The notes under the pieces are model-generated. The model was not told the DNA's origin. It saw only the letters and a list, made by a program, of their open reading frames with translations, and searched no databases. The position numbers were made by a program, and so were the translations under genes. From positions 2,356,001-2,420,000 of the forward strand of contig NZ_CP101454.1 of assembly GCF_024362405.1 (NCBI RefSeq): a stretch of 64,000 bases of DNA. The letters run 5' to 3'. The stretch is from Halorarius litoreus (GTDB lineage: Archaea; Halobacteriota; Halobacteria; Halobacteriales; Haloarculaceae). Below are positions 51,791 through 60,748 of this stretch, in pieces. Within the stretch, counting starts at the first letter, position 1; the number at the start of each line of letters is the position of its first letter.

Positions 51791-52138
51791 TCAGTACGGT
51801 TCGGCCTCGGGGTCGACACTCTGCCGCGCGCGTTCGAGGTCCGCGTCGGTCATGAGACGGTCGAGCTGCCGCTCGAACGCCGCGTCGTCGAGTTCTCCGC
51901 GCGCGTACCGCTGCTGGAGGACGAACAGCGGGTCCGTCGTGTCGACGGGCGCGGCCGCCTGTGCCCGTCGCCAGTACGCGATGAACAGCAGCGAGCCGAA
52001 CCACAGCAGGCTGTAGAACACGAGGAACGCGTCGGTGATACCGCCCTGTGCGGCGGTCATGAACCCGACCGTCCCCAGGACGAACAGGAGCAACACGGGA
52101 ACCGCCAGCCGCTCTGCGGTGTGTACCAACGAACCCAT
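51791..52138 (-). CDS. Membrane protein with C-terminal SHOCT domain
   Basis: A 115-residue protein. Two hydrophobic helices (about residues 10-30 and 37-55) are followed by a short charged stretch and a SHOCT unit (DTTDPLFVLQQRYARGELDDAAFERQLDRLMTD, about 67-98). SHOCT domains are oligomerisation or membrane-associated modules found at protein ends. It is divergent from the gene at 52250, with 111 nt between the two starts. Confidence 0.83.
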   Translation of the reverse strand: MGSLVHTAERLAVPVLLLFVLGTVGFMTAAQGGITDAFLVFYSLLWFGSLLFIAYWRRAQAAAPVDTTDPLFVLQQRYARGELDDAAFERQLDRLMTDADLERARQSVDPEAEPY

Positions 52139-52249
52139 ACGTGCCGGTTGCTAGCAACCAACATTAACTTTCTCGGCGTCTCGGGCCCGGGCCGCCGTCG
52201 CTGGACACGCGCCACAAAACGTTTTCCGGGCCAGCGAGTACCCGCGACC

Positions 52250-52669
52250 ATGCTGTCGTGGCTCCCTGGTGGGGACGCCGCGGTCTGGAGTGAGACCGCC
52301 GGTGTCGCCGTTCTCGCGCCGATTCTCCTCCCCATCGGCTACTACATGATGCGCTATCCGCGGAGCGCCCTCCTGGTCGGCCACGTGGCGACCGTCGAGG
52401 ACGAGGCGTCGTTCACCGGGTTCGCCGTCGCCCGGAAGCAAGCAGCCGGGTTCGTCGCGGCCTCGCTCGGCGCGTCTGCGCTCTGGTTCGCCGCCGTCTC
52501 GATGGGCGTGCCGCCCGTGACGCTTCCACTCCTCGTCGTGGTTGGGGGACTCGCGTTCGGGCTCTCAGTTCGGGCCAGCGATTCCCGGGTCCAGTACCTC
52601 GGAATCGGTGTCGGCGTGGTGGCTGGCGGGTGCCTGTTGACGCTGCTGTTCGCGGTTGTGTTCGGGTGA
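52250..52669 (+). CDS. Four-helix membrane protein, function unknown
   Basis: A 139-residue protein with four hydrophobic segments (about 17-33, 62-80, 86-103 and 112-137) and a short soluble loop (RYPRSALLVGHVATVEDEASFTGF). The promoter-like aaaacgttttc lies about 20-30 nt before the ATG at 52250. It has no recognised family; codon use matches the surrounding core genes. Confidence 0.65.
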   Translation: MLSWLPGGDAAVWSETAGVAVLAPILLPIGYYMMRYPRSALLVGHVATVEDEASFTGFAVARKQAAGFVAASLGASALWFAAVSMGVPPVTLPLLVVVGGLAFGLSVRASDSRVQYLGIGVGVVAGGCLLTLLFAVVFG

Positions 52670-52753
52670 GGCTCGCCGAGAGTTGCACTACGGTCGCTCC
52701 CGTATTAGTAACCTGCACAACACTTTTTCTCATGGTTCCCATCTAATTGAGTA

Positions 52754-53167
52754 GTGTACGCTGAAACGCCAAACAAAGAGGAGGTTGATTGGGTTGAAGA
52801 CCGAGTCCGGGAGCTCTACAGATACGAGCGACTGAAAGATTGCGACATCGACTTTCTCCACAATCTCGAGTTTGCAGTTGAACATAGGATGTTACTTTTT
52901 GAGAGTGCGTTTCCACCGGAAGAGAGTTCCATTCAAGGTCCAACTCGAGCTTATGTGTTTGACGACGAAAATGCAGACAAAGTCGCTCTAACTGAAGACG
53001 AGAAAATCAGAATGTCGCTCCTCAAAGCGGAGGCACAGATTGAGATTCATCGGGCAAAGGGGCATCGGTTAGAGCTACGACGGGAACAGCGTAACAAGTT
53101 CGCTAACTCCATTGCTGATGCAGTGGGCAGTGTTGCTGATGCAATTGCAAGCCTCTTCGGTCGCTGA
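52754..53167 (+). CDS. A+T-rich orphan gene, charged protein of unknown function
   Basis: A 137-residue protein from a GTG start. It is rich in Glu, Lys and Arg, with long amphipathic helices (KVALTEDEKIRMSLLKAEAQIEIHRAKGHRLELRREQRNKF) and a C-terminal segment of small residues (SIADAVGSVADAIASLF) that could insert in a membrane. Counting 52801-52980, 83 of 180 bases are G or C, far below the neighbours, and codons such as aaa, ttg and ata are used freely. It lies next to tRNA-Gly(GCC). Transfer from a virus or plasmid is likely; the function is unknown. Confidence 0.7.
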   Translation: MYAETPNKEEVDWVEDRVRELYRYERLKDCDIDFLHNLEFAVEHRMLLFESAFPPEESSIQGPTRAYVFDDENADKVALTEDEKIRMSLLKAEAQIEIHRAKGHRLELRREQRNKFANSIADAVGSVADAIASLFGR

Positions 53168-53246
53168 TTACCTTAGCTAATCGAGATTCTCTGGTGGCGA
53201 GCGACAGGTTCGATGATTGATTACAGTCTATTTTCCGGAGGAATAT

Positions 53247-53393
53247 CGCTGGCCAAGATTTGAACTACGGTCGGACGTGCTCGCTGACGCTGCGCGCGCC
53301 CTCCCTAGTTCAAACTCGGGGCGCATTCACCAGAAGCCTCGGTTCGCGAGCGACACGCACAGCGGTCGCTCGCTGGTCGGCTTCTGTAGAAGT
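53247..53393 (-). repeat. tRNA-Gly(GCC) 3'-flanking element with partial tRNA copy
   Basis: It has the same plan as at the other two tRNAs. A long hairpin starts near the tRNA 3' end (cagaagcc/ggcttctg at 53331-53338 and 53379-53386, with inner cgagcgac/gtcgctcg). Next is an inverted T-arm piece (53306-53319). Last is a direct copy of the tRNA 3' end (53247-53266, 19 of 20 bases equal to 53395-53414). The two T-arm pieces form a 9-bp stem (53259-53267 with 53306-53314). Confidence 0.85.
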
Positions 53394-53463
53394 GCGCTGG
53401 CCGAGATTTGAACTCGGGTTGTGACCATGGCAAGGTCACGTGATACCACTACACTACCAGCGC
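53393..53463 (-). tRNA. tRNA-Gly (anticodon GCC)
   Basis: A 71-nt tRNA on the minus strand. The acceptor stem is GCGCTGG/CCAGCGC with discriminator A, and the D-arm is TAGTGTAGTGGTATCA. The anticodon stem TGACC/GGTCA holds loop TTGCCAT (anticodon GCC), and the T-arm is CCGAGTTCAAATCTCGG. CCA is not encoded. It reads GGC and GGT codons. Confidence 0.96.
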
Positions 53464-53600
53464 CTGTCTGCATTCGATTCCGAGGACGGTGATGATTAAA
53501 AGACTTCCGAATGGACTGCCCTCCGCCAGTTCGTCCCGTGTGAACCGAGCACACGCGAAACCCCTGTGAAACGCCCGCAGACGCGGGATAGAAGCGCTAC

Positions 53601-53609
53601 CCTTTTAGG
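53601..53609 (+). promoter_or_regulatory. TATA-box candidate for the ribosomal-protein operon
   Basis: The element ccttttagg precedes the first gene of the operon by 56-64 nt. With a normal 25-nt spacing, transcription would start near 53630. That excludes the earlier in-frame ATG at 53617 and supports the start at 53665. Confidence 0.4.
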
Positions 53610-53664
53610 TGCGGGTATGAAAGCACCGTCACAGTCTAGTGAGCAGACGAGGAAGCGTTACGGC

Positions 53665-54552
53665 ATGACACGCAGCGTACTCGTGCCGTCATCGTTGACC
53701 CGTGAAGCCGAAGACAAACGCGAGGCAACTCGCAAACTCGGCTACGTCGCCCGCGCGGCGACGATCTTCCGGGTCGACCGCCTCGTCGTCTACCCCGACG
53801 AATCGGGTGACGACGGCAGGTGGGGTGACGGGTTCGTCGATACCGTGCTGCGGTACGCCGCTACGCCACCATACCTCCGAAAGGAGGCGTGGGGGAAGCG
53901 GGACGAACTGGAGTACGTGGGCGTGCTGCCGCCGCTCCGCGTCCGCTCGCAGACCGGCTCCGGATCGAACGATTCGGGGTCGTTAAGACAGGGAATCGTG
54001 ACCGAGGTCGGATCTGACGACCGCGTTCGGGTCAATTGCGGACTGCAACACCCGGTCTCGCTCGTGGTCCCTCCAGGAATGGAGGTCCACGAGGGGGAGC
54101 GCGTCACAGTCAGGGTCTCTTCGCGACGGCCGGTCCGCGCACGCATCGTGAACGAACCCCCACCGGGGTATCAGGTGCTACGCGAGGGCCTTTCCGCGTC
54201 GCTCGCCCGCGACGACGCCGGCGTCCGTATCGCCGCGTCTCGCCACGGCGAGCCACTGTCCGTGGCACGGCTCGACAGTCTCGTCGAGCGCACACGGACG
54301 GGTATGACGGTCGTCTTCGGCGCCCCAGAACGGGGACTGCCGGAGATACTGGACGTGGAGCCGGGCGCAGAGACGATACCGTCGGACGCTCACGCGGCCG
54401 ACGGGGACGACAACACGTCGGCGGAAGCCGACACCGACGAACCGTACGGACGGTTCGACCTCTGGCTCAACACGGTTCCGAACCAAGGGAGCGAGGTCGT
54501 GCGAACCGAGGAGGCGATGTTCGCCACCTTAGCTTCCCTCACACTGGAGTGA
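53665..54552 (+). CDS. SPOUT-class RNA methyltransferase
   Basis: A 295-residue protein of the SPOUT family with an inserted OB-like domain. The N-terminal half is TRSVLVPSSLTREAEDKREATRKLGYVARAATIFRVDRLVVY. A beta-rich insert (QGIVTEVGSDDRVRVNCG...GERVTVRVSS) follows near residues 110-160, then the knotted C-terminal half with VVFGAPERGLPEIL and FDLWLNTVPNQGSEVVRTEEAM. The archaeal family is predicted to methylate rRNA uridine. It leads the L3 operon, with eight bases to rpl3. Confidence 0.85.
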   Translation: MTRSVLVPSSLTREAEDKREATRKLGYVARAATIFRVDRLVVYPDESGDDGRWGDGFVDTVLRYAATPPYLRKEAWGKRDELEYVGVLPPLRVRSQTGSGSNDSGSLRQGIVTEVGSDDRVRVNCGLQHPVSLVVPPGMEVHEGERVTVRVSSRRPVRARIVNEPPPGYQVLREGLSASLARDDAGVRIAASRHGEPLSVARLDSLVERTRTGMTVVFGAPERGLPEILDVEPGAETIPSDAHAADGDDNTSAEADTDEPYGRFDLWLNTVPNQGSEVVRTEEAMFATLASLTLE

Positions 54553-54559
54553 GACCAGA

Positions 54560-55567
54560 ATGCCACAACCAAGCAGACCACGCAAAGGCTCGATGGGCTT
54601 CGGCCCGCGCGTCCGTGCGGCGAGTGAGGTTCCGCGCTTCAACTCGTGGCCGGACGACGACGGACAGCCCGGGCTCCAGGGATTCGCTGGCTACAAGGCC
54701 GGCATGTCCCACGTCGTGATGATCAACGACGAGCCCAACTCTCCCCGCGAGGGGATGGAGGAGACCGTCCCTGTCACGGTCGTCGAGACGCCGTCCATGC
54801 GCGCGGCGGCCCTTCGAGTCTACGAACAGACCCCGTACGGCCTCCGGCCGCTGACCGAGACCTGGAGCGAGGAGCTCCACGAGGACCTCGGTCGCGCGCT
54901 GAGTGCGCCGCAGGAGAACAGTTCGGACGTAAGCGCAATCGAGGACGCTCTGGAGGCGGGCAAGGTCGACGACGTTCGCGTCGTCACCCACACCGTCCCC
55001 GGCGACCTCAAGAGCGTCCCGAAGACGAAGCCCGACGTGATGGAGACGCGCGTCGGCGGCGGCTCCATCGAGGAGCGCGTCGAGTTCGCCCTCGACCTCA
55101 TCGAGGACGGTGGCGAACACGCCGCCACGGACGTGTTCCGTGCCGGCGAGTACGCCGACGTCGCGGGCATCACGAAAGGCAAGGGCACCCAGGGTCCCGT
55201 CAAGCGCTGGGGCGTCCAGAAGCGGAAGGGCAAGCACGCCCGCCAGGGCTGGCGGCGCCGCATCGGCAACCTCGGCCCGTGGAACCCCTCGCGGGTTCGT
55301 TCCACCGTCCCCCAGCAGGGGCAGACGGGCTACCACCAGCGCACCGAGCTCAACAAGCGTATCATCGCGCTCGATGACGACGAGGTCACCCCCGACGGTG
55401 GCTTCGTCAACTACGGCGAGGTCTCCGGCGAGTACGCGCTCGTCAAGGGCTCGCTGCCGGGCCCGGACAAGCGCCTGCTGCGCTTCCGTCCCGCCGTCCG
55501 ACCCAACGACCAGCCGCGCCTCGACCCCGAGGTTCGGTTCGTCTCCACCGCATCGAATCAGGGCTAA
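54560..55567 (+). CDS. rpl3: 50S ribosomal protein L3
   Basis: A 335-residue archaeal L3 with the long form's N-terminal RPRKGSMGFGPRVRA and the central rRNA-contact loop KGKGTQGPVKRWGVQKRKGKHARQGWRRR (about residues 206-234), which reaches toward the peptidyl-transferase centre. It is the first ribosomal protein of the operon. Confidence 0.97.
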   Translation: MPQPSRPRKGSMGFGPRVRAASEVPRFNSWPDDDGQPGLQGFAGYKAGMSHVVMINDEPNSPREGMEETVPVTVVETPSMRAAALRVYEQTPYGLRPLTETWSEELHEDLGRALSAPQENSSDVSAIEDALEAGKVDDVRVVTHTVPGDLKSVPKTKPDVMETRVGGGSIEERVEFALDLIEDGGEHAATDVFRAGEYADVAGITKGKGTQGPVKRWGVQKRKGKHARQGWRRRIGNLGPWNPSRVRSTVPQQGQTGYHQRTELNKRIIALDDDEVTPDGGFVNYGEVSGEYALVKGSLPGPDKRLLRFRPAVRPNDQPRLDPEVRFVSTASNQG

Positions 55568-55570
55568 TCC

Positions 55571-56317
55571 ATGAAGGCAACAGTACGCAACCTGGATGGC
55601 TCGGACGCGGGCGAGGTGGACCTGCCGGCCGTCTTCGAGACGGACTTCCGGCCGGACCTCATCAAGCGCGCCGTCCAGGCCGCCCAGGCCAACCGACGCC
55701 AGGACTACGGCACCGACGAGTTCGCCGGTCTCCGCACCCCCGCCGAATCGTTCGGCTCGGGGCGCGGCATGGCGCACGTCCCCCGCTCGAACGGGCAGGG
55801 GCGCCGCGTCCCGCAGGCGGTGAAGGGCCGCGTGGCCCACCCGCCGAAAGCGGAGAAGGACCGCGGACTCGAGATGAACACCAAGGAGCGCAAGCTCGCC
55901 GTCCGGTCGGCCATCGCGGCCACCGCCGACGCCGAGCTCGTCGCCGAGCGCGGCCACGCGTTCGACGACGACCTCGAGATCCCGCTCGTCGTGAGCGACG
56001 AGTTCGAGGACCTCGTGAAGACCAAGGAGGTCGTCGCGTTCCTCGAAGCGGTCGGCGCCCACGCGGACGTCGAGCGCGCGGACGACGGCAAGACGGTGCG
56101 TGCGGGCCGCGGGACGTCCCGTGGCCGCAAGTACAAGGAGCCGACGTCCATCCTCTTCGTCACGTCGAGCGAGCCCTCGAAGGCCGCCCGCAACCTCGCG
56201 GGCGTCGACGTCGCCACCGCGGCGAACGTCTCCGCCGAGGACCTCGCGCCCGGCACCGCGCCGGGGCGGCTGACGGTGTGGACCGAGAGCGCACTGGAGG
56301 AGGTGGCCGAGCGATGA
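55571..56317 (+). CDS. rpl4: 50S ribosomal protein L4
   Basis: A 248-residue L4/L1e protein. The extended basic loop (SFGSGRGMAHVPRSNGQGRRVPQAVKGRVAHPPKAEKD, about residues 60-98) lines the exit tunnel. The halophile acidic surface shows in both flanking regions. Its TGA overlaps the ATG of rpl23. Confidence 0.97.
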   Translation: MKATVRNLDGSDAGEVDLPAVFETDFRPDLIKRAVQAAQANRRQDYGTDEFAGLRTPAESFGSGRGMAHVPRSNGQGRRVPQAVKGRVAHPPKAEKDRGLEMNTKERKLAVRSAIAATADAELVAERGHAFDDDLEIPLVVSDEFEDLVKTKEVVAFLEAVGAHADVERADDGKTVRAGRGTSRGRKYKEPTSILFVTSSEPSKAARNLAGVDVATAANVSAEDLAPGTAPGRLTVWTESALEEVAER

Positions 56318-56562
56318 CGATCAAGTACCCGCTCGTCACCGAGAAGGCCATGAACGACATGGACTTCCACAACAAGCTCCAGTTCATCGTCGACGAGACG
56401 GCCCACAAGCCGGACATTCGCGACGCGATTCAGGACCAGTTCGACGTCGTCGTCACCAGCGTGAACACGCAGATGACGATGAACGGTACGAAGAAGGCCG
56501 TCGTCACGCTCTCCGCGGACGACGACGCGCAGGAAGTCGCCTCGCGCATCGGGGTGTTCTGA
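56314..56562 (+). CDS. rpl23: 50S ribosomal protein L23
   Basis: An 82-residue L23 with the IKYPLVTEKAMN start and a hairpin region VNTQMTMNGTKKAVVTL. It sits at the tunnel exit and docks SRP and other nascent-chain factors. The ATG at 56314 lies 9 bases after a GGAGGTG ribosome-binding site inside rpl4 and overlaps its stop. Confidence 0.96.
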   Translation: MTIKYPLVTEKAMNDMDFHNKLQFIVDETAHKPDIRDAIQDQFDVVVTSVNTQMTMNGTKKAVVTLSADDDAQEVASRIGVF

Positions 56563-56563
56563 G

Positions 56564-57301
56564 ATGGGACGACGCATCCAGGGACAACGACGCGGCCGCG
56601 GCACGCCCACGTTCCGGGCGCCGTCGCACCGCTACAAGGCAAACCTGTCGCACCGCAACGTCGAGGACTCCGACGTCGTCTCGGGGACGGTCGTGGACAT
56701 CGAGCACGACCCCGCGCGCAGCGCGCCCGTGGCGGCCATCGAGTTCGACGACGGTGACCAGCGACTCGTGCTTGCGCCGGAAGGCGTGGGCGTCGGCGAC
56801 ACCATCCAGGTCGGTGTCTCCGCGGAAGTCGCAGTCGGGAACACGCTCCCGCTCGCCGAGATCCCGGAAGGGGTCCCGGTGTGCAACGTCGAACGCCAGC
56901 CCGGTGACGGTGGCAAGTTCGCCCGCGCGTCGGGCGTCAACGCCACCCTGCTGACCCACGACCGGAAGGTCGCCGTGGTCCAGCTCCCCTCGGGGGAGGT
57001 CCGCCGCCTCTCGCCGGAGTGCCGTGCCACCATCGGCACGGTCGCCGGCGGTGGCCGGACGGAGAAGCCGTTCGTCAAGGCCGGGAACAAGCACCACAAG
57101 ATGCGCGCACGCGGCACGAAGTGGCCGAACGTGCGCGGGGTCGCGATGAACGCCGTCGACCACCCGTTCGGTGGCGGTGGGCGTCAGCACCCCGGCAAGC
57201 CGAAGAGCGTCTCCCGCAACGCGCCGCCGGGCCGGAAGGTCGGTGACATCTCGTCCCGACGCACGGGCCGCGGTGGCAAAGGAGGGAACAAGAACAAATG
57301 A
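56564..57301 (+). CDS. rpl2: 50S ribosomal protein L2
   Basis: A 245-residue L2. It has the N-terminal [24 protein letters not shown], a two-barrel core, and the C-terminal histidine-containing loop [24 protein letters not shown] close to the peptidyl-transferase centre. The tail is basic ([13 protein letters not shown]). It starts one base after rpl23 and overlaps rps19 by four bases. Confidence 0.97.
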   Translation: MGRRIQGQRRGRGTPTFRAPSHRYKANLSHRNVEDSDVVSGTVVDIEHDPARSAPVAAIEFDDGDQRLVLAPEGVGVGDTIQVGVSAEVAVGNTLPLAEIPEGVPVCNVERQPGDGGKFARASGVNATLLTHDRKVAVVQLPSGEVRRLSPECRATIGTVAGGGRTEKPFVKAGNKHHKMRARGTKWPNVRGVAMNAVDHPFGGGGRQHPGKPKSVSRNAPPGRKVGDISSRRTGRGGKGGNKNK

Positions 57302-57720
57302 GCACGGACTACCAGACCGGCCGCGAGGGTGAGTTCACCTACCGTGGCTACACGCTCGACGAGTTGCAGGAGATGGAGCTTGACGAGGTAGCCGAACTGC
57401 TCCCCGCTCGCAAGCGGCGAAGTATCACGCGTGGCCTCTCGACGGAGAAGCAGAAGCTCCTCGAGAAGGTCGAGGGTCGTGGCGAGGAGGAGACCGCGAA
57501 CAACCCCATCCGGACGCACCTGCGGGACATGCCCGTCCTGCCGTCGTTCGTGGGGCTCACGTTCGCCGTCTACGACGGCCACGAGTTCGAACGCGTCGAG
57601 GTGGCACCCGAGATGCTCGGGCACTACCTCGGCGAGTTCGTCCTCACGCGAACGTCGGTCGAACACGGACAGGCCGGCATCGGGGCCACGCGCTCCTCGA
57701 AGTTCGTGCCGCTCAAGTAA
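57298..57720 (+). CDS. rps19: 30S ribosomal protein S19
   Basis: A 140-residue archaeal S19 (S15 in eukaryotes). An N-terminal extension ([39 protein letters not shown]) precedes the conserved [30 protein letters not shown] core and the [10 protein letters not shown] end. A ribosome-binding site GGAGGG lies 12 bases upstream inside rpl2. Confidence 0.96.
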   Translation: MSTDYQTGREGEFTYRGYTLDELQEMELDEVAELLPARKRRSITRGLSTEKQKLLEKVEGRGEEETANNPIRTHLRDMPVLPSFVGLTFAVYDGHEFERVEVAPEMLGHYLGEFVLTRTSVEHGQAGIGATRSSKFVPLK

Positions 57721-57722
57721 TC

Positions 57723-58184
57723 ATGGGAATCAGCTACTCAGTCGACGCGGACCCGGACACGACGGCGAAAGCCATGCTTCGGGAGCGTCACATGAGCCAC
57801 AAGCACAGCAAGGCCATCGCCCGCGAGATCAAGGGCAAGACGGCGAGCGACGCCGTCGAGTACCTCGAAGCGGTCGTCAACGAGGAGCGGTCCGTCCCGT
57901 TCAAGTCCCACAACTCCGGTGTCGGTCACCGGAAGGACATCGAGGGCTGGGACGCGGGTCGCTACCCGAACAAGGCCTCGAAGGCGTTCCTCGACCTGCT
58001 CGAGAACGCCATCAACAACGCCGACCACCAGGGGTTCGAGGGTGAGTCGATGACCATCAAGCACGTCGCCGCCCACAAGGTCGGCGAGTCGCCGGGCCGC
58101 AAGCCCCGTGCGTTCGGTCGCGCCTCGCCGTGGAACACGCCGCAGGTCGACGTCGAACTCATCCTGGAGGAGGTCGAAGAATAA
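57723..58184 (+). CDS. rpl22: 50S ribosomal protein L22
   Basis: A 153-residue archaeal L22 (L17 in eukaryotes). The beta-hairpin near [30 protein letters not shown] extends into the exit tunnel. [24 protein letters not shown] sequence at the N-terminus is typical. Its TAA shares one base with the rps3 start. Confidence 0.95.
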   Translation: MGISYSVDADPDTTAKAMLRERHMSHKHSKAIAREIKGKTASDAVEYLEAVVNEERSVPFKSHNSGVGHRKDIEGWDAGRYPNKASKAFLDLLENAINNADHQGFEGESMTIKHVAAHKVGESPGRKPRAFGRASPWNTPQVDVELILEEVEE

Positions 58185-59167
58185 TGGCCGACGAACACCA
58201 GTTCATCGAGCAGGGGCTCCGTCGCACGCAGATCGACGAGTTCTTCGCCACCGAGCTGTCCCGTGCCGGCTACGGCGGGATGGAACTCGCGCAGACGCCG
58301 ATGGGCACGCAGATCGTCCTCAAGGCCGAGAAGCCCGGGATGGTCATCGGCAAGGGCGGGAAGAACATCCGCAAGCTCACCACCCAGATCGAGAAGAAGT
58401 TCGACCTGGATGACCCGCAGATCGACGTGCAGGAGGTCGACGAACCCGACCTCAACGCACAGATCGTCGCCGACCGACTGGCCAACGCGCTCGAGCGTGG
58501 CTGGTACTTCCGGAAGGCCGGGCACACGACCATCGACCGCATCATGGACTCCGGCGCCCTCGGCGCCGAGATCGTCCTGAGCGGGAAGGTCACGGGTGCG
58601 CGCTCGCGCGTGGAGAAGTTCAACCGTGGCTACATCAAGCACAACGGCGAGCCCGCCGACACCATCGTCGACCGCGGTGACGGCACCGCCGTCATGAAGC
58701 TCGGCACTATCGGCGTGCAGGTGCGGATCATCCCGCCGAACGCCCAGCTCCCCGACGACTTCGAGATCGCGGAGGACGCGAACGTCGAGGAGTTCATCGA
58801 GGAGGCCGACGAGGGCGTCGACGACCTGCTCGCCGAGGCCGACGAGGCGCTCGACGAGGAGGTCTCGGCCGACCCCGAGGACCTCGAAGAGCCCGCCGAG
58901 CCCGCGACCGACGTCGCGGAGGAGGAGCTCGTCGACGAGGACGTCGACATCGAGGAGGGTGCCGCGGAGACGGCCCCCGACGAGGAGCCCGTCGAGGCGG
59001 AACTCGACGACCTCGAGGAGGAGATCGACGATCTCGACGAGGAGACCGAGGCGGAAGCCGAGGAGCTCATGGACGAGATGGACGCCGCAGAGGAGGAGGA
59101 GGCCGAGGAGGCCGACGCCGACGCGGCCGAAGACGAGGCTGACGACGACGAGGAGGTCGAGGAATAA
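58184..59167 (+). CDS. rps3: 30S ribosomal protein S3 with long acidic tail
   Basis: A 327-residue S3. Residues 1-190 form the normal KH domain ([15 protein letters not shown]) and the S3 C-terminal domain ([29 protein letters not shown]). From about residue 191 to the end, some 135 residues consist mainly of Glu, Asp, Ala and Val, with no Lys, Arg or His seen. Bacterial S3 ends near 230. Such tails are known in haloarchaea but vary in length. It overlaps rpl29 by one base. Confidence 0.95.
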   Translation: MADEHQFIEQGLRRTQIDEFFATELSRAGYGGMELAQTPMGTQIVLKAEKPGMVIGKGGKNIRKLTTQIEKKFDLDDPQIDVQEVDEPDLNAQIVADRLANALERGWYFRKAGHTTIDRIMDSGALGAEIVLSGKVTGARSRVEKFNRGYIKHNGEPADTIVDRGDGTAVMKLGTIGVQVRIIPPNAQLPDDFEIAEDANVEEFIEEADEGVDDLLAEADEALDEEVSADPEDLEEPAEPATDVAEEELVDEDVDIEEGAAETAPDEEPVEAELDDLEEEIDDLDEETEAEAEELMDEMDAAEEEEAEEADADAAEDEADDDEEVEE

Positions 59168-59382
59168 TGGCCATCCTGCACGTCGAAGAACTCCGGGACA
59201 TGACGCCTGCCGAGAGGGAGGCCGAACTGGAGGACCTCGAGACGGAACTGCTGAACTCGCGTGCCGTGCAGGCCGCGGGTGGCGCCCCGGAGAACCCGGG
59301 TCGCATCAAGGAGCTTCGCCGCACCATCGCGCGGATCAAGACGGTCCAGCGCGAGGAAGGCGACTTCGCGGACGAGGAATAG
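59167..59382 (+). CDS. rpl29: 50S ribosomal protein L29
   Basis: A 71-residue two-helix L29: [36 protein letters not shown] and the [18 protein letters not shown] motif. It is located at the tunnel exit next to L23. It is coupled to rps3 by a one-base stop/start overlap. Confidence 0.95.
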   Translation: MAILHVEELRDMTPAEREAELEDLETELLNSRAVQAAGGAPENPGRIKELRRTIARIKTVQREEGDFADEE

Positions 59383-59383
59383 C

Positions 59384-59665
59384 ATGAACCCGACCACCCT
59401 GCCCCGACACGAGCTCGCCGGCCTCCGAGTGGAGGTAGTCGAGTCGCCGAACGCCGACCTCGTCGGCCTCGGTGGCGTCGTCGTCGACGAGACGACCAAC
59501 ACGCTGCTCGTCGGGACGGGTGCCGGGACGAAACAGGTGCCGAAGGCGGCCGCGACGTTCCGCTTCACGCTCGACGATGGCCAGCAGGTCATCGTCGAGG
59601 GTGAACGGCTCGTCGCCCGACCCGCCCGACGCACGGAAACCACAGCTACCAGCAAATGGCGCTAG
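59384..59665 (+). CDS. rnp1: Ribonuclease P protein component 1 (Rpp29 type)
   Basis: A 93-residue Sm-like barrel protein related to eukaryotic Rpp29/Pop4: HELAGLRVEVVESPNADLVGLGGVVVDETTNTLLV and the ending [22 protein letters not shown]. It assists the RNase P RNA in trimming tRNA 5' leaders. Location between rpl29 and rps17 is usual in archaea. Its 3' end overlaps rps17 by ten bases in another frame. Confidence 0.9.
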   Translation: MNPTTLPRHELAGLRVEVVESPNADLVGLGGVVVDETTNTLLVGTGAGTKQVPKAAATFRFTLDDGQQVIVEGERLVARPARRTETTATSKWR

Positions 59666-59991
59666 GACTGAACGTATCGGAACCTGAGGAGACCTGTGCC
59701 GACCCCAACTGCCCGTTCCACGGCGAACTCGCCGTGCGCGGTCAGACGGTGATCGGCCGGGTCGCCTCCACCGACATGGACAAAACCGTCGTCGTCGAAC
59801 GCGAGTACGACGTCAAGGTGCCGAAATACGACCGTCTCATGAAGCGACGGTCCCGTATCTCGGCGCATCACCCTGACTGTATCGACCTCGCTGTCGGCGA
59901 CACGGTTCGTATCGCAGAGACCCGACCGCTCTCGAAGACGAAGACGCACGTCGTCGTCGAGCGCGTTGCCGAAGAGGGAGGTGACGACTGA
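59656..59991 (+). CDS. rps17: 30S ribosomal protein S17
   Basis: A 111-residue archaeal S17. A halophile/archaeal N-terminal part with a possible zinc pair ([12 protein letters not shown]) precedes the OB-fold core ([20 protein letters not shown]...[39 protein letters not shown]). The GGAGGTGA site for rpl14 lies inside its last codons. Confidence 0.95.
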   Translation: MALGLNVSEPEETCADPNCPFHGELAVRGQTVIGRVASTDMDKTVVVEREYDVKVPKYDRLMKRRSRISAHHPDCIDLAVGDTVRIAETRPLSKTKTHVVVERVAEEGGDD

Positions 59992-60389
59992 TGGAGGCAC
60001 TCAACGCCGACGTCACGCAGGGCCTCGAGAAAGGCTCGCTCATCACGTGTGCCGACAACACCGGCGCACGTGAACTGAAAGTCATCTCCGTCTCCGGCTA
60101 CTCGGGCACGAAGAACCGACACCCCAAGGCCGGACTCGGTGACAAGATCACCGTCTCCGTCACGAAGGGGACCCCCGAGATGCGCCGCCAGGTGCTCGAA
60201 GCCGTGATCATCCGCCAGCGGAAGCCGATCCGCCGGCCGGATGGCACACGGGTCAAGTTCGAGGACAACGCGGCGGTCATCGTGGACGAGAACGAGGACC
60301 CGCGTGGGACCGAACTCAAGGGTCCCATCGCGCGTGAGGTGGCCGAGCGGTTCGGCAGCATCGCCAGCACGGCGACGATGATCCTCTAA
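59991..60389 (+). CDS. rpl14: 50S ribosomal protein L14
   Basis: A 132-residue L14 beta-barrel: [52 protein letters not shown] central region and the C-terminal [18 protein letters not shown]. It forms an intersubunit bridge. It starts on the last base of the rps17 stop. Confidence 0.97.
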   Translation: MEALNADVTQGLEKGSLITCADNTGARELKVISVSGYSGTKNRHPKAGLGDKITVSVTKGTPEMRRQVLEAVIIRQRKPIRRPDGTRVKFEDNAAVIVDENEDPRGTELKGPIAREVAERFGSIASTATMIL

Positions 60390-60391
60390 CA

Positions 60392-60748
60392 ATGACGCGA
60401 CAGCCAGACAAAGAACGAACCCGGAAACGGCGCGCCCCGCTCCACGAGAAGCAGCGGCAGGTCCGTGCACACCTCTCGGAGGACCTCCGTGAGGAGTACG
60501 GCCAGCGCAGCGTTCGCGTGAACGAGGGCGACACCGTCGAGGTACAGCGCGGTGACTTCGCCGGCGAAGACGGCGAGGTCATCAAGGTGGACCTCAAGGA
60601 CGCCATCGTCCACGTCGAGGACGTGACGCTCGAGAAGGCCGACGGCGAGGAGGTGCCGCGGCCGCTCGACGCCTCGAACCTCGTCGTGACGAAGCTCGAC
60701 CTCTCGGACGACAAGCGCGAGGCACGCCTGGAGGCAGATAACGAATGA
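60392..60748 (+). CDS. rpl24: 50S ribosomal protein L24
   Basis: A 118-residue archaeal L24 (L26 in eukaryotes) with a basic N-terminus ([23 protein letters not shown]) and the KOW motif [22 protein letters not shown]. It is an early assembly protein near the tunnel exit. It overlaps the rps4e start by four bases. Confidence 0.95.
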   Translation: MTRQPDKERTRKRRAPLHEKQRQVRAHLSEDLREEYGQRSVRVNEGDTVEVQRGDFAGEDGEVIKVDLKDAIVHVEDVTLEKADGEEVPRPLDASNLVVTKLDLSDDKREARLEADNE

